Positions 14,224 to 16,181 of a DNA stretch of 16,181 nucleotides are shown here, piece after piece; positions within the stretch are counted from its first letter, which is position 1; every line of letters starts with the position of its first letter. A program made the translations under genes and the position numbers. The stretch comes from an uncultured Bacilli bacterium (lineage in GTDB: Bacteria; Bacillota_I; Bacilli_A; RF39; UBA660), in NCBI GenBank assembly GCA_947599755.1, contig CANQFO010000018.1, forward strand, positions 1 through 16,181, given 5' to 3'. The notes beneath the pieces are model-generated. The model did no database searches and had not been told where the DNA came from. It saw nothing but the letters and a program-made list of their open reading frames with translations.

Positions 14224-14529
14224 TTATTTTTCCTCCAACCTTTTTATGATTTCTTCTTTCTCACTTTCAATCTGCATATACTCTGCAGGTACATCTTCTA
14301 TATAACCTTTCTGATATCCTTCATATAAATTCTTAATCAAAGAAGTATAATACATATCTTGATTATAAAGAAGAACTTTCTTTTTTAATTGAATTGCCTG
14401 AAATAAAGTAGAAAATGTCTCAAGTCCACCCGGAAGGATTAAAATACATTCTGCCTCATCTAACTCTTCCGTTAAAGAATAATTTTTAAAAGAAAAATCC
14501 TCTACCTTTCCACTAACATATAATTTCAT
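14224..14529 (-). CDS. Mini LOG-like (lysine decarboxylase-like Rossmann) protein
   Basis: A 101-residue protein starting at ATG 14529-14527 with AGGAGG four bases upstream. It resembles only the C-terminal half of LOG/TIGR00730 proteins: AECILILPGGLETFSTLFQA corresponds to the nucleotide-binding stretch with PGGxGTxxE, followed by KKKVLLYNQDMYYTSLIKNL, like the family's KPIxLxNxxGYYxxLL. The Gly-Thr and catalytic Glu of the motif are replaced (PGGLETFSTL), and the N-terminal half of the fold is absent. It is therefore probably not an active phosphoribohydrolase; it might bind a nucleotide or act as a partner. It is the first gene after the glycine T-box and one base before glyS. Reading frame, ribosome binding site and spacing all look intact, so it does not look like a decaying remnant. 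Confidence 0.7.
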   Translation of the reverse strand: MKLYVSGKVEDFSFKNYSLTEELDEAECILILPGGLETFSTLFQAIQLKKKVLLYNQDMYYTSLIKNLYEGYQKGYIEDVPAEYMQIESEKEEIIKRLEEK

Positions 14530-14544
14530 CAATCCTCCTAAAAT

Positions 14545-14666
14545 AAAAAAGTCTAGAATAACGTAAGGACGAAAATAACTTTCCGCGGTTCCACCTTACT
14601 TATTCTAGAAGAATCCACTCTTTACTATATTGCTCGAGGCTTTCCACACCTGTCATCACACTAATA
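14545..14666 (-). ncRNA. Glycine T-box leader, unusually short
   Basis: AAGGTGGAACCGCGG (14597-14583, minus strand) is a T-box sequence. Its variable base in UGGN is A, matching the U discriminator of tRNA-Gly. AAGG/CCTT and GCG/CGT-type pairings give the two antiterminator helices. A longer helix (14552-14568 with 14594-14609, one bulge) followed by six U (14550-14545) is the terminator. Upstream, GCCTCGAGCAATATAGTAAAGAGTGG resembles the linker before the T-box in glycine leaders. A GGA (Gly) specifier candidate lies at 14645-14643. From the predicted start there is room for only about 30 bases of Stem I, which normally needs about 100. It should control the mini LOG-like gene, glyS and the PgeF-like gene. 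Confidence 0.85.
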
Positions 14667-14671
14667 GGTTC

Positions 14672-14700
14672 AATATACCACATTTAAAAAAAAGTGTCAA
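14672..14700 (-). promoter_or_regulatory. Promoter of the glycine T-box operon
   Basis: A perfect TTGACA (14700-14695), a 17-base spacer and TATATT (14677-14672) on the minus strand. Transcription would start near 14666. The -35 lies only 18 bases from the end of the insertion sequence. Confidence 0.8.
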
Positions 14701-14718
14701 GAGATAATTATCTTTTAT

Positions 14719-14740
14719 CAGGATAAACGCATGAGAAATT
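14719..14740 (+). repeat. Left terminal inverted repeat of the ISAs1-family element
   Basis: Begins CAGGATAAACGCATGAGAAA and is the exact reverse complement of 16070-16091 over 22 bases. Identity stops on the next base in both directions. Confidence 0.95.
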
Positions 14741-14791
14741 GTGCGTTTTTTGTGTTATTATATATGTAAGGAATAAAGAGGTGGTAATAAA

Positions 14792-16057
14792 ATGTCAAAA
14801 AAGTCGAAAAAATTAGAGGAAATAAAGAATATGGTAAAAGAATTAAATATAAATTATGAAGACATAGATTTGAGTGTGTTAAATAACTTTGTAACAATTA
14901 CGAAGAAATTAGATGATAAAAGAGTTCAATATAAAATAAGACATAATATGAGTGATATAGTAATTATTGCTCTATTGGGAATATTAGCAAATGCAAATAC
15001 TTGGCATGAAATTCACTGTTTTGCTGTCTCGCACGAAACATGGTTAAAATCTTTTTTAGAATTGCCATCTGGAATACCATCTCATGATACGATTCAAAGA
15101 GTCATTGCAATTATTAATCCACAAGTTTTGTATACAAGTACTGTAAAATATTTAATAAATTTGATCGATAACTTAGCAACCAATAAACAAGAAAAAGATG
15201 TAAAAAGTATGGATGGTAAAACAATAAATGGAAGTTCAAGGAGTGAATTAACTACAGATAAAATAATGCCAACAAATGTAATGAGTATTTATTCTCATGA
15301 CTATGGAATGTCTATAATTCAAGATTTTATAGAAGATAAATCAAATGAAATACCAATGGGTCCAGAATTAATAAAACAATTAAACTTAAGTGATTCCATA
15401 ATAACAGCAGATGCATTAAATACTCAAAAAGAAACAGTAAAGGCTATTATTAAAGCAAAAGGAGAATATGTATTAGCATTAAAGGCTAATCAAGGAACTA
15501 TGTATCAAGAAGTAAGTGATTATTTTCATGATAATGATTTGTTAAAAGATTTAGAATATTATTCAGAAACAGAGAAATCTCATAGTAAATTTATTAAGCG
15601 TGAATATTATATGACCAATGATATAAAGTGGATAACAAACTACAAAGAATGGAAAAATATCAAATCTATAGGTTATGAAAAGAAAACAATAGAATCGATA
15701 AATAATGATAAAAAGACAATAGAAGAAAGATTTTTTATTATAAGTTTTGAAAATGACATAAAAATATTTGCCGATGCAGTAAGAAAACACTGGGGAGTTG
15801 AAAATAATTTACATGCCCCACTAGATATAGTTTTTAAGGAAGATAACAATACTACATTAGAAAAAAATGGGGCTAGAAACTTAAGTATATTAAAGAGAAT
15901 AGCATTAAATATAATTAAATTAGTACAATGTTTTTATAATATTAGTTTAAAATTAATTAGATATAAAATATCGATGAATACTGAAGAAGAATTAGAAAAA
16001 ATATTTAAAACTATTAATACTAAAGAAATAAAGTCTATGCTTGAAAATCAGACATAG
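14792..16057 (+). CDS. ISAs1-family DDE transposase
   Basis: A 421-residue protein of full family length (about 370-430). The N-terminal helical domain has IALLGILANANTWHEIHCFA and LPSGIPSHDTIQRV, both strongly typical of ISAs1/H-repeat transposases. The catalytic triad is visible: Asp141 in SMDGKTINGSS, Asp207 in ITADALNTQKE and Glu337 in HWGVENNLHAPLD. It cuts and joins the element ends. GAGGTGG lies 7 bases before the ATG; a weak promoter (TTGTGC at 14739-14744, TATATG at 14761-14766) overlaps the left repeat. There is no frameshift or premature stop, so it may be active. It reads opposite to the neighbouring glyS operon. Confidence 0.93.
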   Translation: MSKKSKKLEEIKNMVKELNINYEDIDLSVLNNFVTITKKLDDKRVQYKIRHNMSDIVIIALLGILANANTWHEIHCFAVSHETWLKSFLELPSGIPSHDTIQRVIAIINPQVLYTSTVKYLINLIDNLATNKQEKDVKSMDGKTINGSSRSELTTDKIMPTNVMSIYSHDYGMSIIQDFIEDKSNEIPMGPELIKQLNLSDSIITADALNTQKETVKAIIKAKGEYVLALKANQGTMYQEVSDYFHDNDLLKDLEYYSETEKSHSKFIKREYYMTNDIKWITNYKEWKNIKSIGYEKKTIESINNDKKTIEERFFIISFENDIKIFADAVRKHWGVENNLHAPLDIVFKEDNNTTLEKNGARNLSILKRIALNIIKLVQCFYNISLKLIRYKISMNTEEELEKIFKTINTKEIKSMLENQT

Positions 16058-16062
16058 ACTTT
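16030..16062 (+). terminator. Hairpin at the end of the transposase gene
   Basis: AAAGTCTATG (16030-16039) pairs with CATAGACTTT (16053-16062) over 10 bp around a 13-base loop, followed by a short T-rich tail. It overlaps the transposase stop codon and could keep transcription from leaving the element. Confidence 0.65.
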
Positions 16063-16069
16063 ATTTAAA

Positions 16070-16091
16070 AATTTCTCATGCGTTTATCCTG
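16070..16091 (+). repeat. Right terminal inverted repeat of the ISAs1-family element
   Basis: The 22 bases ending CGTTTATCCTG are the exact reverse complement of the left repeat. The ATG at 16078-16080 within it is in frame with the open reading frame that follows. Confidence 0.95.
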
Positions 16092-16181
16092 TGAACAAAT
16101 TAAGATTTTTGAGTTGTATAAAGAAATTGATGACTTTTATGATTTAGAATGTCCTTATTGTAAAAGTGATGAATTTATTAA
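16078..16181 (+). CDS. N-terminal part of a second transposase-like zinc-ribbon protein (cut by window edge)
   Basis: From ATG 16078 the frame is open to the window end and reads MRLS, then CEQIKIFELYKEIDDFYDLE, CPYCKSDEFI. A short helix followed by a CPxC half of a zinc ribbon is the usual start of several transposase families (IS1595-like and others); the exact family is not resolvable from 34 residues. The first codons lie inside the right inverted repeat of the ISAs1-family element, so the native start was probably lost and this ATG gained by chance. An in-frame stop lies just upstream (16066-16068). No ribosome binding site is evident. It may be a 5'-truncated remnant. Confidence 0.5.
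   Translation, partial: MRLSCEQIKIFELYKEIDDFYDLECPYCKSDEFI

Larger units (their letters stand above)
14719..16091 (+). mobile_element. ISAs1-family insertion sequence, apparently complete
   Basis: A 1373-bp element bounded by perfect 22-bp inverted repeats that begin CAGGATAAACG, as ISAs1-family ends typically begin CAGG. It contains one intact transposase gene reading rightward. The flanks (TCTTTTAT on the left, TGAACAAA on the right) are not the 8-10 bp direct repeats expected after simple insertion. It therefore probably suffered a flanking deletion or recombination with another copy. Confidence 0.9.

Noticed and set aside
15563..15790. Minus-strand reading frame inside the transposase gene
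   Set aside because: Antisense to an intact transposase, with Phe/Tyr-rich nonsense composition and no start signals.
1..16181. Reassigned genetic code (TGA as Trp) suggested by low GC
   Set aside because: pheS ends at a TGA in an ATGA overlap exactly where the family ends, and Trp codons examined are TGG.
1..16181. CRISPR array, prophage or defence island
   Set aside because: No repeat-spacer pattern and no phage or defence genes; apart from the right-edge insertion elements the window is core translation genes.

Overview
This window looks like chromosomal DNA from a low-GC, AT-rich Bacillota (Firmicutes) bacterium. The evidence is a small acid-soluble spore protein (SspI) gene next to pheST, two T-box leaders, an L20-type leader ahead of infC-rpmI-rplT, strong GGAGG ribosome binding sites, and TTGACA/TATAAT-type promoters with 17-bp spacers. 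The genetic code is the standard bacterial one: pheS ends in TGA inside an ATGA overlap with pheT, so TGA is a stop and this is not a code-4 Mollicute. A deep-branching spore-former of the Erysipelotrichales or RF39-like Bacilli type is my guess, but the exact taxon cannot be read from the sequence.

Nearly everything is on the minus strand and concerns translation. In transcription order (right to left): a glycine T-box leader controls a mini LOG-like gene, glyS and a divergent PgeF/laccase-domain gene (14666 to 11983). Next comes an L20-type attenuator leader with infC, rpmI and rplT (11955 to 10383). Then rpsB, ending at an intrinsic terminator, and tsf with its own extended -10, followed by a thioredoxin-like lipoprotein gene whose last codons are part of a terminator. 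Then frr, then an unrecognised 244-residue protein with its own promoter. A phenylalanine T-box leader then drives pheS-pheT, which meets the plus-strand sspI gene at a shared bidirectional terminator. Divergent from sspI runs a YgjP-type zinc metallohydrolase gene, an overlapping SpoU-type RNA methyltransferase gene, rimM and the 5' part of trmD, which leaves the window at base 1.

The right edge is mobile DNA: a complete 1373-bp ISAs1-family element with perfect 22-bp terminal inverted repeats (14719-16091). It lies directly against the start of a second, zinc-ribbon transposase-like reading frame that leaves the window. There is no target-site duplication.

Most unusual points: (1) ribosomal proteins S2 and L20 both carry long charged C-terminal tails ending in a Rho-N/SAP-like helix-extended-loop-helix domain; (2) the glycine T-box leader is extremely short, with almost no Stem I, and its first gene is a half-length LOG-like protein lacking the family's catalytic motif; (3) the PgeF-like protein has Asp where the family has its first metal-ligand His; (4) infC very probably starts at AUC; (5) pyrH is missing from the usual rpsB-tsf-pyrH-frr order and a lipoprotein gene stands in its place.
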